Of a stretch of DNA of 64,000 nt, positions 25,044-36,478 are shown piece by piece. Position numbers and translations under genes: made by a program. Position 1 is the first letter of the stretch. Every line of letters starts with the position of its first letter. This DNA is from Amphiura filiformis. Its lineage: Eukaryota; Echinodermata; Ophiuroidea; Amphilepidida; Amphiuridae. The notes below the pieces were generated by a model, which saw only the letters and a program-made list of their open reading frames with translations, was not told the origin of the DNA and did not search any database. Location of the stretch: positions 34,866,965 to 34,930,964 of the forward strand of contig NC_092628.1 of the NCBI RefSeq assembly GCF_039555335.1, in the 5' to 3' direction.

Positions 25044-25260
25044 CAAACTGTCAAATTCGCCTTATTTGTAGTAAAACAGGATGATTTTCTGTTGGTCTGA
25101 CATATTATCATAATTTTTAGATTATGATAATACAAAAATGTATGTCGGAACGACTCGCAAATCGTAGTCTCCTATGAAGCCAGTTTGGTTACCCTCCCTC
25201 CACATTTGACATGTAAAGGGGGGCACAGATTTTTTGGCAGACCAAGAGGGGGGGGCCCAG

Positions 25261-25572
25261 GGGGTCACTCCCATTGTGGCCTGTACACCATCCGCGATAA
25301 TCAACTTTTGAAAAGCACCCTAACAAGGATTTAACCCTTGGCTAAAACGACACCCTAAACAGGGATTTCATTCCTAACATCAAATTTCATACCCTAAATT
25401 TCATTTCCGCGTGTTTCAAATTGCAATTTTGCTACCCTTTTTCCAATTTTTCATGTTTTTGACACCCTAAACGCGATACTGGCGTGTATCGTGCCTTCCC
25501 ACTAAAAAACTTGACCCTTTTACGCGTTTTCATTATCGCGGATGGTGTGCAGGCCACAATGGGAGTGACCCC
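25261..25572. mobile_element. MITE with 41-bp terminal inverted repeats
   Basis: The left arm (25261-25301: GGGGTCACTCCCATTGTGGC, then CTGTACACC, then ATCCGCGATAAT) pairs with the right arm (25532-25572) with about one mismatch. The interior has CACCCTAA and GACACCCTAAAC words and no transposase. The G-rich flanks resemble the interior of family C, so it probably inserted into such a copy. Confidence 0.8.
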
Positions 25573-25618
25573 CCCGGGGGAGGGGCAAGCAATTTTTGTG
25601 GGCTGTTCGGATATACCG

Positions 25619-26481
25619 GGTGTCCCAAAAAAAGGTTACATGTAGATTTTTGAAAATAATCTAAGTTAATGTAAGCAAATATAAATGTCATTTTCATGAC
25701 ATTTTCTATGTACCCTTTACTAGTACCCCTGTGAATGTCAAGTTCACAGCGTGCGATATAGCCCGAATTCCACGAATTCCTGAGTAAGCTGTTCTAAGGC
25801 AACACGAGTTTCGCTGTCCGCATACGGCGCACAGTGCATAATGGCGGGTCATTTGATTAGGTCCAGCCATAGCATGACCTGTGCAGAATATTATTCTGTT
25901 GAACAGATAATTAATTTTGCTCAGTTTTATTTAGTCAAAAAATGAACAATATGCAGCAGCGATTTCAACTTAACAAAACCCAAACAAAGCCTGGATGGAA
26001 ATTGTTATATATTTCATTAGGTTGTTGGCAGGAGGGAGGCCTACATCATGCAGAAATGCTTTCACTATAAAGTGTTCCTCTTTTATGACCATTTTCCTTT
26101 ATTTTTTACCATAAAGAGTCAGAAAGCTTTATAAAGATGTGAAATATTGAATTGTCAATATTATTCTTTAGTGCAATAAGTTTTTAACCATAAAAATAAT
26201 AAATACAAGAAAAATAAAAAGTAATAGAAAAAATAGAAACCAAAGATGTACTTGTGTTTAACTTTCGTTGTAACGATATTTTGATGATTATAGTCACTCT
26301 TGACACTACTGTCATCTTGCGCTCATAAGTTAATTTTCTTTTAAGATACGGAGTTGAAACATAGCTGACAATTACTCTAAGGGTGAATAAATAATACCTG
26401 AAAAAATTACAGTGTTTTGTTGTACCATCTCAAAATGCTGTTCATTTTCTACATGTACATGTAACCTTTTTATGGGACACC
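25619..26481. mobile_element. TIR element, 863 bp (GGTGTCCC ends)
   Basis: The left end GGTGTCCCAAAAAAAGGTTA then CATGTAGA is matched by a right end TCTACATGTACATGTAACC, T-run, ATGGGACACC. The interior is AT-rich with no frame above about 70 codons, so it is a non-autonomous derivative. Confidence 0.7.
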
Positions 26482-27829
26482 TTGTATTTCCCTGGATATT
26501 TCCTTGTATGATTTCTCGTGCTGCTTTTGGGATTGCCAAAAAATTCAGCACAAATAAAATGCAGGTTTTAAAATAATTTCTCATTATAAACCATTTGATG
26601 GGAATTTAAACTACGGTACCAAAAGTTGGGCCGGGGGGAGCCAATGATGAAAATGTTGACACATTTTTCGTAACTATTGGTTTCTATGGGACAGGAATTT
26701 TCAAAAGTCATGTGGAAAATCTCCAAAAATTCGGACATGCCCAATTGGCCTATCAAATCATGGGTTTCAGGGTTTGGCAACTCTGCCTGCTTTCCACAGT
26801 TTTAGGCACTCAAATATTGATAAATTTGTGAGATGCACAGTTTGCGCACGTCCATAATTAATTGCCAGCAGTTTGCCCACTTGTTCTGTTTGGCCATCTC
26901 ACCTTGCTTGCCACTGAGTAAAAGCAGAAGTGAAGACGATGAGCGGGAATGAAAGGGGAGCAGCATGGGAGAACTGGGGCCTCCGGGTGTGGGGGAGCAA
27001 CATTTTCAAATTGTTCCGCTGCACCGCTATAATAACTTGACTGGGATAAAATAGGGTGAAAATTGGTAAATCTTTCATAAAAGCTTTGTGTTTGTTAACA
27101 CTATACTTTTCCAGATGGGTGCTAACACTAAGCTACCTCACCCATCTGAACAAGGCTTTGTTTACAAAACATGCTATTATGAAACATATTAATTACTTGA
27201 TTGTTAATCTTCGATTTAACCATGGGGTCTATGACAATAACATAGATTTTGGGCATACATTGTACATGTAGGCATTTTTTTTTACTTCCCAGGCTGAACA
27301 AACCCAACGGCTAATGGCCCGACCCAATGCCCCTCAGACTAGACTAGACTTTTGCATGGAGGGCTATATTGGATTATAATTTGTAATAATAATGATTATA
27401 ATGTTTTGTGATCTTTCTGGTGGTTTCCCTGGGGTTAGGGGGCAGGGACTTGCCGAATGCCCGGGATGTACAAGAAAATATTGCCCCACAATGTACATGT
27501 TTGTAACAATTTCAAAATTACGCCCCGCCTAAGTCCCCGCTTATCCTCGGGTCCCGGGGCAGGGACTGCAACTGACAGACCCATTATGAGGAGTGTCACC
27601 CCTGGTAGGGAAATTATTTAAATTTTATTTTACACTTTTTTTCTCTTTTATTTGACACCACTCGGGGAGGGGGCAGGTGTCATATACTTTTTGGCATTTC
27701 AAAATATGAAAAGGACTCATATCAACATTGACCCGGGTGTCACTCCTGGTTCCAGGGGAAAAGAAATATTGTTATTACTAATACATGTACTAGGCGGTCA
27801 CCTGTATTCGGTGGTTCTTGGCTGTCATG
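26482..27829. other. No gene seen
   Basis: Weak open frames only; GC-richer patch at 27420-27560 with GGGGCAGGGACT words. Nothing supported. Confidence 0.35.
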
Positions 27830-28960
27830 ATTACCTATACCCATACCACAGTTTATATACTAATTTGACCTCATAACTCTGAAATGACCTTCCAAAAATT
27901 TGGCTTTAAATGGTGACTGTACCCACCAAGTTTCATGCCCATACAACTGTTTATACTGATTTGACCTCAGATGGCCCCTGGTGACCCTGGCTCTAACCCC
28001 TCGTCGCCAAATATGTGCCTGGACACCTCGAATAAGCCGTAAAGTCCCCCTCTGGTCATTTGTACTTTTTTACATATTTGCAAAGAGCATGTTTCAGGGA
28101 TTAAAATGACACCTCAATGAACTTCATATGACAATCAGAAGCGAAGTTATGGCTTGTTATAGGTTGCCATGAATCAAAAAGCGAAACCAAGAAAAAACGT
28201 GCTCAAAGTTAGGGAAGCAAAATCACCTTTCATCAGATGGGCCTCAGAAAATGTAGATTATTTCATATTTCCACTTATTTCTTTAAAATAAAACTTTGTA
28301 TGTGTTTAGAAGAAAGCTTAAACATTTCAAATCTGCAAAAATCTCAACTTCGCTTAAAATACGAGATTTGCATATATTTTCACATGTAGCTCGAAATGAA
28401 GTTTGCCGAGTTTACGGCTCATTCGCCGCGTCCAGCCACATATAATGTAGTTAATCAGACACACAAATATGATGTTGTGACTCGGACATGTTCTTATTCT
28501 TGAGTGCCGTTTCACACAGGGTTGACATACTATCTTAGATTAAGTTAGATACATAAGGTTGACATCCTGATACATGAATATCAGAGGGTGTAAGACACTA
28601 CAGACTGTACCCACCCATATGACAAATTGACCTCAGATAACCCCTAGTGACCCCCAAATGACCTTCCCAAAATTTGGCTCTAAATGGTGACTGTACCCAC
28701 CAAGTTTCATGCCCATCCAACAGTTACTAATTTGACCTCAGATATCCCCTTGTGACCCCAAAATGACCTTCCAAAATTTTGGCTCTAAATGTTGACTGTA
28801 CCCACCAAGTTCCATGCCCATATGACAGTTTTTACTAATTTGACCTCAGATAACCCCTGGATGACATTGGGTAACCTTGACCCACAAAACAAACTTGTTC
28901 TGTTCTGGTTCATGATGCACCCACCCACCAAGTTTGAGGAACATGCGACCCCTAAATAGT
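27830..28960 (-). repeat. 108-bp monomer array, third locus (reverse orientation)
   Basis: Monomers read on the minus strand as at 39.7-40.5 kb. Plus-strand landmarks are TTTGACCTCA, TGACCC, AATGACCTTCC, AATTTGGCTCTAAATG and GACTGTACCCACCAAGTTTC, recurring from about 27860 to 28830. A stretch at 28090-28590 of unrelated sequence interrupts it. The end near 28850-28960 matches the complement of the leader at 39575-39660 (AACTTGGTGGGTGGGTGCAT). Confidence 0.8.
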
Positions 28961-29758
28961 CAGACAGACAGATGGACAGACAGATAGATCATAGACGTTG
29001 CTTATTATTACTGTACTGACTCAAGTATAGTCTCACACATTTTTAAGTGAAAAATAAGGTAGACTATATAGGCCAAGGGCATTTAGAAATCCGTTTTTGA
29101 AAGTGGGGGACACAGTCAATGACCATTATTGGTCAATAATCTTTGGCGAGACGATTGTCGCACATGTGTGACGAGGGTTGTCTGTAGGGGGATGTGCCCC
29201 CCCCGAGAAGTGGGAAAAGCGTTCAAAATGAAGCCCCAACTGAAGCCATTTGGTGCACCATTTTAGCACTACGGGTGTCCAAAACAACTGAAAGCGACCA
29301 CTTATGGGGCGGGTGTCTGAGAGGGCACTCACATTTAAAGGTGGTTCCGGTGTGTGTGGTGCTCAAGGCTCCCTTTTCCCACATTTGGATTATGCTCCAG
29401 TTCTTTAAACTTAGACAACTGTAGATCTTTAGCTAAAACTTTGGGTTTTTTTAGCTCCACCGTCAATAATTTGGCCCAATTTTAGTTCACTAGACCCTTA
29501 AAAATGTTAAAATTTCAGTTCATCAAGTCTCTCTTTTGCCCAAAAATCAGTTCTTAGTTTCCAAGTTGAATGCCCCCCCCTCCCCCGGGCCATGCAGATG
29601 CCCATGATGCATGCCATGTATTGATGTTGAAGTCAGCATTGAGTCCATCTTGATATTGACTTTGGTGAAAAAATGTGATGGGTCTTGCACATCGACGGAC
29701 CCGCAGTAGTTTTCACAGGCTTTTGGGCTGAGGAACCCACCCACCTTCAAGCAATTCC
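28961..29758. other. No gene seen
   Basis: Starts with CAGACAGACAGATGGACAGA, which often ends this repeat family, then unremarkable DNA. Confidence 0.35.
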
Positions 29759-29762
29759 TTAA

Positions 29763-30114
29763 GGGGGTACTACACCCCTGCTCAATTTTGTGCCTATTTT
29801 TGTATTTTTCTCAAAAATTATAGTGCATTGGTGACAAGTAAGAATAGTATATTATAGGGGCAAGGACCACAACTACTGCACTGGAAATTTTATTTCAGCA
29901 CAGACAACAGTTGTGGAGTTACAGTAAAAAATGAGGGAAACCCAGTATTTGATCAATAGATCAATAACTACTTGCCTTGAGTTGCTGAATTTTCAGTGCA
30001 GTAGTTGTAGTCCTTGCCCCTATAATATAAATATCTTACTTGTATCAAATGCGCTATAATTTTTGAGAAAAATGCAAAAATAGGCACCAAATTGGCAAGG
30101 GGTGTAGTACCCCC
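29763..30114. mobile_element. Foldback MITE flanked by TTAA
   Basis: GGGGGTACTACACCCCT on the left and AGGGGTGTAGTACCCCC on the right. TTAA lies at 29759-29762 and 30115-30118. The arms pair far into the element: CTATTTTTG...CTCAAAAATTATAG with its complement, and GGGGCAAGGACCACAACTACTGCACTG with its complement. TTAA duplication is typical of piggyBac and Kolobok elements, so the superfamily is an inference. Confidence 0.85.
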
Positions 30115-30118
30115 TTAA

Positions 30119-30837
30119 GTAATCACAGGCCAGTGATTTCTCTTCTCTTTTCCTCCCTTTTCTCTTTTTCTCCCCTTTTTCTTCTCTTTTCCCCTTTTCT
30201 CTCTTTCTTTTCTCCCTTTTATTTGGGGGGAGGGGGCAAAATGTGTGGGTGTGTGTGTCTGTGAGGCGGGGCATTTGATATTGTGTCCCCACATATCCCA
30301 CTGTCCCTACCCGATTTACACCCTTGATATAGATTGAGACCATTTCATGGATCGGTAAAAATATTCAAGGTACATTGTACGGTACATGATCTTGCACACA
30401 TACATTTGTACAACAGCGTTCCAGCTTTGACTTACGTTTGGCGGACAGAATGGAGGAAACTTAAAGTGAAAGATATCCTACTTAAAGGAACTTTTTCTAG
30501 GGCGAAATTTTGTGTAGAAACTGAATCTGACATTCAAATCGAAAATGAGGCGAATATTATACTTTTTTCCAAATCAATTGTCACCCGAACCTTTGAGTTT
30601 CTACCCCTGCTACGAAAATAAAGAAATATATGGATCCCATTCAATGCTTTTAATATCACAATTGTACCCTTGTTACACAATTAGCATAGAAAATTAGGCA
30701 CTATTTGATAGTTTTCATGTTCATACACTCACAGGAAATTAGCAAGTCAAAATTTTGTCACCCCAAAACGGCCACTTTCGGCCATTATTATGTTTTGATG
30801 GATCCAAGTTGTGATAATATTGGATCCAACACATAAT
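30119..30837. other. No supported gene; pyrimidine tract
   Basis: A long C/T tract spans 30138-30220. A 95-codon frame at 30334-30621 has no domain or splice support. Confidence 0.3.
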
Positions 30838-30985
30838 AATGATAAAATTGGATGCTTTACGCCCAATATTTATTGGTCTCGCTATGAGTTTTAAAATATT
30901 GGACTCGACTCACGTCTCGTCCAATATTTTAAAACTCATAGCTTCGACTCAATAAATATGGGTTTCAACCGATCCAATTTTATAT
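30838..30985. repeat. Foldback repeat with about 65-bp arms
   Basis: The left arm (TGATAAAATTGGAT, CCCAATATTTATTGG, CTATGAGTTTTAAAATATTGG) and the right arm (CCAATATTTTAAAACTCATAG, CTCAATAAATATGGG, ATCCAATTTTAT) pair around a loop near 30907-30920. Confidence 0.75.
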
Positions 30986-31405
30986 CAAAATTGGACCAAA
31001 AGAATTTTTTCAAAATCAGTGAAAAATAAGGGCTTTAGTGCCAAAATCTGAAAATATGTGACATTTTGCCCCTAAAAACGTTTTTAGTAATCAAGAATTT
31101 TGGCATAACATCATAAATATTTGGTGGGTATGTTATCCCAGAATTTTGAGGTGGTGGGTCTGTGGGAGCTGACTGTATACCGGTAAAAGGGGGTAATGGG
31201 TATTTGGAGCTGCGAAAAAAGTAAGAGGGGGTCTTTTGGAACTGCGAACAGTCAAACTCAAGGGTCTTTCTTGGCTTTCTGGTTGAAAATTGCCTGAAAA
31301 AAATGTGAGGAATGAACAATTTTTTTTTGTAAACCTACGTTAAATTCACACCATTGATTTACACACAATTAAACAATGTAAAATTCGAACAAACATTTTA
31401 AATTG
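30986..31405. other. No gene seen
   Basis: AT-rich spacer; nothing supported. Confidence 0.3.
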
Positions 31406-31694
31406 TTAACCCTAACCCAACTAGGTCTCACTAAAGCTCACTATCAAAACCACTCTACGTGCATGCATTCAACGGGACTTGATGACTTAATGCAGCCTAA
31501 GTCATAAATACCCAGGGAATTGCTGCCCTGGGCAGCCAAACCTCGTCGGTGATCGTCACAGTGCGTGGCATGCGAGGGGTTGCAAGTTCGAATCCTGGGG
31601 GTACCAAGTGACTTTTTTCTTTACCTTCTCTCCTTTTTCGTTTCTTCTTTCCCTTCCGATAGCAAAAAAAAAACATGTGTAGGGTTAGGGTTAA
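31406..31694 (+). mobile_element. tRNA-like sequence bounded by telomere-like inverted repeats
   Basis: TTAACCCTAACCC (31406-31418) and GGGTTAGGGTTAA (31682-31694) are exact inverted repeats. Between them, 31545-31612 resembles a decayed tRNA: an anticodon-arm-like GTGCGTGGCATGCG, a B-box-like AGTTCGAATCC (31585-31595), then a T6 run at 31613 as a possible Pol III stop. The T-stem does not pair well and box A is unclear, so this is not called a working tRNA. Confidence 0.4.
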
Positions 31695-33138
31695 TGCCTT
31701 ATTCTTGACCCCAATCTACTATACATATAATATTCAATGCAACTGGAACATTTTAAAGCTAAACTTTCAACTGGCAAAGATGACCTTTGACCTGTAATTT
31801 ATTACAGGTTTATAAACATTGACCCATACCCATATGTGATGCCATCAAACAAAATCATTTGGAATTTCGAAATATTAAATTGTCAGTTTCTTATAGGAAT
31901 TTTAGGATAGTAAAAGCATAATATACAAAGCTGGGTCACTCCATATGATATCAAGGAGTCCCCCACCTGACCCCCTCAGATTTGCTTTATATTTTAGTCA
32001 TAAAGTTTATTGTATTTATACAATAAACAAATTTACCTCCTGTGGAAGAGACTAACCCTGGTCCATAGCTTGTGCTTGGACAAATCAATATGATTGATTT
32101 ATTGATTGGTTGCCTAGTAATGGCTTTATATAAGGACCAATGAGGTTTAAGGTCTATTGTTTGAAGTAGCCAATGGGAAGTGGTTAATAACCTTCTGACA
32201 CTGCCAGTGGTTCAGGGATTAGGCACATTTTTATCTGTCATGGAAGGAGAAGGTTGTGTCTCCAATGTGAAAAAAATTAGGTTTCATAATAGGAGGAATT
32301 CAATCACCAGGGTGCCATGGGGTAGTAAGCCAGGGGTCATCCTACGTTCTCAATTTTTCTCCCAAAAATATAATAGGAGTTTCCGAGTTCTCGTAGCCCG
32401 CTGCTACCACGATTGTTTTTTCTTAGGCCCAAAGCCTTAACAAGTAAGTCTAAAATGTACAAGTATAGTACATGTTGTACATAGGGGAGGATAACCTCAG
32501 GAATTAAAAAAAAAAAAAAAAATAGGCACAGGTTTGGCTATTATTCGGGAATATATACTGGGTGCAGCTCGTACCTCTTCCTTACACAAAAGGTGTCTTG
32601 TAAAGTTGAGATAAATTATCTAAAATATCCTTGCCTTTGTCAATGACATCAAGGGCGTACATTTTCAAGAGATTCTGTAAAGGTTTTTAACGGTGTTATT
32701 AAGCCTGGGGAATTAAGCTATCAAAAAGGATAGCTAGGGTTCATGAAGAGGCTTATAGAATCACAAGTGAAAAAAAAAAAAAGGGGGGGTTGGGCAAATT
32801 TCTGTGCCATAAATTTGTTTGGCGGTAAAAAGGGACAGGGCCACAAATTTAATCTTGAATCCAATTATATGAAAATAATTGGATCACCATAGGTAATTGT
32901 ATAAGTGTTTACAAATAGTAATAATTAAGTAACTAATAAATTTGAGAAATAGTGCATGAGAAGTTGAACGAAATATGTCAAATATCAGATTACTTTCCTG
33001 AATGTTTCGGCTTCAGGAAAGTAGGATTAATGTATATGCACTTTTCTAAGGAATTTATATTAAAGGATTGACTCAATAAATGTATGTAAACTTCTCTAGA
33101 GAAATTTTCTCTTGAAAAGTTAAGCCAAGTTTGATGTA

Positions 33139-33364
33139 CAAGCTGTATCAAAATGATTGGTACCCATCACTTTGATGGTTATTGATAAGCCTGCTTCTTC
33201 CAAATGCAACATTGGATCCTCTTGAAATTGTCATGATTTATTGTTACATGACTGTTTATGACATTAATCAACAAATTATGTGGATCATACATGGCATTTG
33301 GATGTGGTAACCATGTCCATAATCACTGGAAACCGATGGGTACCAATCATTTTGATACAGCCTG
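33139..33364. mobile_element. 226-bp MITE, TA target proven by empty site
   Basis: The ends CAAGCTGTATCAAAATGATT and AATCATTTTGATACAGCCTG are inverted repeats extending into GGTACCCATC. TA flanks both sides (33137-33138, 33365-33366). Copy B of the duplication reads straight through (TTTGATGTATTATAACGG at about 36328), giving the pre-insertion site. Mariner/Tc1-type elements use TA targets, so the superfamily is inferred. Confidence 0.9.
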
Positions 33365-33377
33365 TATTATAACGGTA

Positions 33378-34358
33378 GGGGAGATTGGGGTTAGTTGGAA
33401 CACTGGGTAAGTTGAAACATTGTATTTTTTTCTGACACAAAAAATTAATTTGGTAAAATACTGGCACCTAGTAATAGGTATTAGTAAGGGTCATTCACCA
33501 AATTAGCAACAGCACTGATGCCCCACCAGTGTTGGCTTGGGAAAGGAATATCTGTTTTTTGACTTACTGACTAATTTTTATACCCCTCAGAAAAGATGCA
33601 TTATCTCCATGTTGTTTGAAGATTCAGGGGATTATTTTTTGAGTATCATAAGCACTAGTAGTAAGTCCCAGAATAATGTTAAATAAAAGTTTTATTGTAT
33701 TTCTTCTTTTGTGTAATGAACTTTGAAATGTAAAAATAGGCATTGGGGTTAGTTGAAACTTTTGAGGTGGGGTTAGTTGAAACATGAAAATCGCATAGAA
33801 AAATATGGTTAAAAATTTGACTTTTTAAAAATTTGTAACATGTTTACCATTTCTTCAATATTGCTTTAATATGGTTAAAAAGCAATAATACAAGCAAAAA
33901 GTGCACACAGAAAGTACATTTTATAATATTTTAGGCTTCTCATATTTTGGTCCATGGTGACACTCGTCACCTTGTGTCCAAAGTATTGAACCGCACTCCC
34001 ACATAATATATTTATTTATTTTTTCACACTGATTGTATGTTAAAGGGTGCCTTCAAGGGAAGTATAACCCTAACAACACAATAATAATTATTTTGAAATT
34101 TTTACAAGCCGTGTTTCAACTAACCTCACCCTATGTTTCAACTTACCCCAGGGGCGGGGTTAGTTGAAACACTTTTTTTCAAATTTTCAAATTGGATTAT
34201 ATGAATAATCATAAACAGGTCCAATAAAGTTTAAGGCTGTATTTGTAGCATATATGTATATGTTTATACTGATATGGCTAGTGTTTCTTGAAAGTAATCG
34301 GTTTATGCGTTAAAAAGACGATTTTGTAAAAAATGTTTCAACTAACCCCAATCTCCCC
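33378..34358. mobile_element. 981-bp MITE, TA target proven by empty site
   Basis: Begins GGGGAGATTGGGGTTAGTTG and ends CAACTAACCCCAATCTCCCC. TA lies at 33376-33377 and 34359-34360. Copy B reads AACGGTACCCTTTGG with a single TA at 36344-36345. The subterminal word GGGGTTAGTTGAAAC recurs inside in both orientations (near 33725, 33770, 34120, 34145, 34160). No transposase frame is present. Confidence 0.92.
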
Positions 34359-34491
34359 TACCCTTTGGGTCCGCATTTTATTGGATAAGCTGAAGATAAA
34401 TCCAATTCTGGTTTACAAATAAATGGAGATACTCCTGACAGATATGCCAGCAAAACTTTTGAGTAAAATGTGTCTCATTTCATCTGGGGTA

Positions 34492-36478
34492 ATAAAGTTT
34501 ATTGTATTTATACAATAAACAAATTTACCTCCTGTGGAAGAGACTAACCCTGGTCCATAGTTTGTGCTTGGACAAATCAATATGATTGATTTATTGATTG
34601 GTTGCCTAGTAATGGCTTTATATAAGGACCAATGAGGTTTAAGGTCTATTGTTTGAAGTAGCCAATGGGAAGTGGTTAATAACCTTCTGACACTGCCAGT
34701 GGTTCAGGGATTAGGCACATTTTTATCTGTCATGGAAGGAGAAGGTTGTGTCTCCAATGTGAAAAAAATTTTCCCACCCACCACACCCAAAAATTTAGGT
34801 CATATCCCAGTATTCAATACCTTTGTAGACAGTCACTTGGGAGCATTAGTTGGCTGGGAAGGCATCCATATCGCACGGGTATAGAGGTACATAGACCTAA
34901 AGGGTATTGCAGTCTCCGTGTTAATGGTAGCTTCTGGGCATGGGCAAATTACCAGGAAGAGGCGGTTAAGCTGACCAAGGGAGAGGATTCAATAAGTGCA
35001 CATTTTAACTTCTCTTTGAGAGGTTAGGCCACATTTGGGTATACAGATCTAGGTGTTCAGGAAATCCTTTAAAAGGGTTCTGTAGATTGCGAATACATTG
35101 CTGTTAACTTCTTTAAAGTTGGGCCACACTTGGCGAGTGTGGAAAGGGCTTGAGAATACCCTGGAGGGCCCCGTATCTTACATGAAATTAATTTGGGTTA
35201 ACTTCTCTGCAAGAAGAGGAGTTGGGCCACACTTGTGTGTGGGCCAGGGAAATTCCCCGGAGGGCCCTGTATCTTATGAGGAATTAAATTGGGTTAACTT
35301 ATGCGAAAAGAGAAGTTGGGCCACACTTGCATGTGTGCAAAGGGGCGGAGGAAATTCCCTGGAGGGCCCCGTAGCTTACGAGGAATTTGGGTTAACTTCT
35401 TTGCGAGACAAGAAGTGGGGCCACACTTGCGTGTGTGCAAAAGGGCTTGGGGTAATACCCTGGAGGGCCCCATATTCATTAATTCATTTTCATTCATTCA
35501 TTTCTTTCATGCATTTCTTTCATGCATTTAAAATGTATTGTACAAGGAATTAACTTGGGTTAACTTCTCTCTGAGAAGTTGGCCTCGTATTAAATTCATT
35601 CATTTTCATTCATTCATTCATTCTTCATTGCATCTTACAAGGAATTAATTTTGGTTAACGTCTCTATGATAAGATAAGATTGGGCCACACTTTGTGTGTG
35701 TGCAAAAGGGCCCAGGAAAATTCCCTGGAGGGTCCGTATCTTATACAAGGAATTAAGTTGGGTTAACTTCTCTGTGAGAAGTTGGGCCACACTTTGTTTC
35801 CGGAGAGGCTCCGTACCTTACGGATAAGTAGTGTAGGCATGAGCTCGGGAAATTACCGGGAGGGCCCCGTATCTTACGGGTGAGTAATTTAGGAATTGGC
35901 TCGGGAAATTCCCGGGAGGGCCCCGTATCTTACGGGTGAGCCAACACTGTGTGTAGATGGGAACAGACTCTGTATTTACGGGGAAAGTAAAGACTATCCA
36001 GGTCAAAAATTGTGGCGGTAAAAAAGGGACAGGGCCACAAATTTAATCTTGAATCCAATTATATGAAAATAATTGGATCACCATAGGTAATTGTATAAGT
36101 GTTTACAAATAGTAATAATTAAGTAACTAATAAATTTGAGAAATAGTGCATGAGAAGTTGAACTAAATATGTCAAATATCCAGATTACTTTCCTGAATGT
36201 TTCCGGCTTCAGGAAAGTAGGATTAATGTATATGCACTTTTCTAAGGAATTTATATTAAAGGATTGACTCAATAAATGTATGTAAACTTCTCTGGAGAAA
36301 TTTTCTCTTGAAAAGTTAAGCCAAGTTTGATGTATTATAACGGTACCCTTTGGGTCCGCATTTTATTGGATAAGCTGAAGATAAATCCAATTCTGGTTTA
36401 CAAATAAATGGAGATACTCCTGACAGATATGCCAGCAAAACTTTTGAGTAAAATGTGTCTCATTTCATCTGGGGGTAA
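34492..36478 (+). repeat. Tandem segmental duplication, copy B
   Basis: It shares its two ends with copy A but lacks both MITEs. Its centre holds a minisatellite (35027-35990) absent from copy A. The junction with copy A is direct, at about 34490. Confidence 0.9.
35027..35990. repeat. Minisatellite of about 95-100-bp units
   Basis: GGGCCACACT recurs at about 35121, 35224, 35318, 35418, 35684 and 35783, within units that read GGTTAACTTCTCTGNGAGAAG, TTGGGCCACACTTG, GTGTGTGCAAAAGGGC and TTCCCTGGAGGGCCCCGTAT. A 151-codon frame (35098-35553) is open only because some units are 96 bp long. Confidence 0.8.

Larger units (their letters stand above)
32003..34490 (+). repeat. Tandem segmental duplication, copy A
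   Basis: The first about 270 bp (32003-32278) are nearly identical to 34495-34770. Bases 32812-33138 match 36012-36333, and 34359-34490 match 36344-36475. The copy starts with an 11-bp-arm hairpin (GTTTATTGTAT/ATACAATAAAC). Its centre (32280-32810) differs from copy B. It contains two later transposon insertions, at 33139-33364 and 33378-34358. A 33-residue frame starting MVNNLLTLPVVQG is shared with copy B, with no other coding support. Confidence 0.9.

Noticed and set aside
30334-30621. 95-codon plus-strand frame
   Set aside because: Ordinary composition but no domain, splice site or conservation evidence; kept as unsupported.
31681-31694. Interstitial telomere
   Set aside because: Only two hexamers on each side in inverted order; too short for a fused telomere.
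32180-34884. Duplicated MVNNLLTLPVVQG frame as a gene pair
   Set aside because: Only 33 residues are shared, the C-termini diverge at once, and identity extends equally over non-coding flanks.
35098-35553. 151-codon frame with a repeated EGPVSYEEL-like peptide
   Set aside because: It follows a 95-100-bp minisatellite and breaks where units change length.
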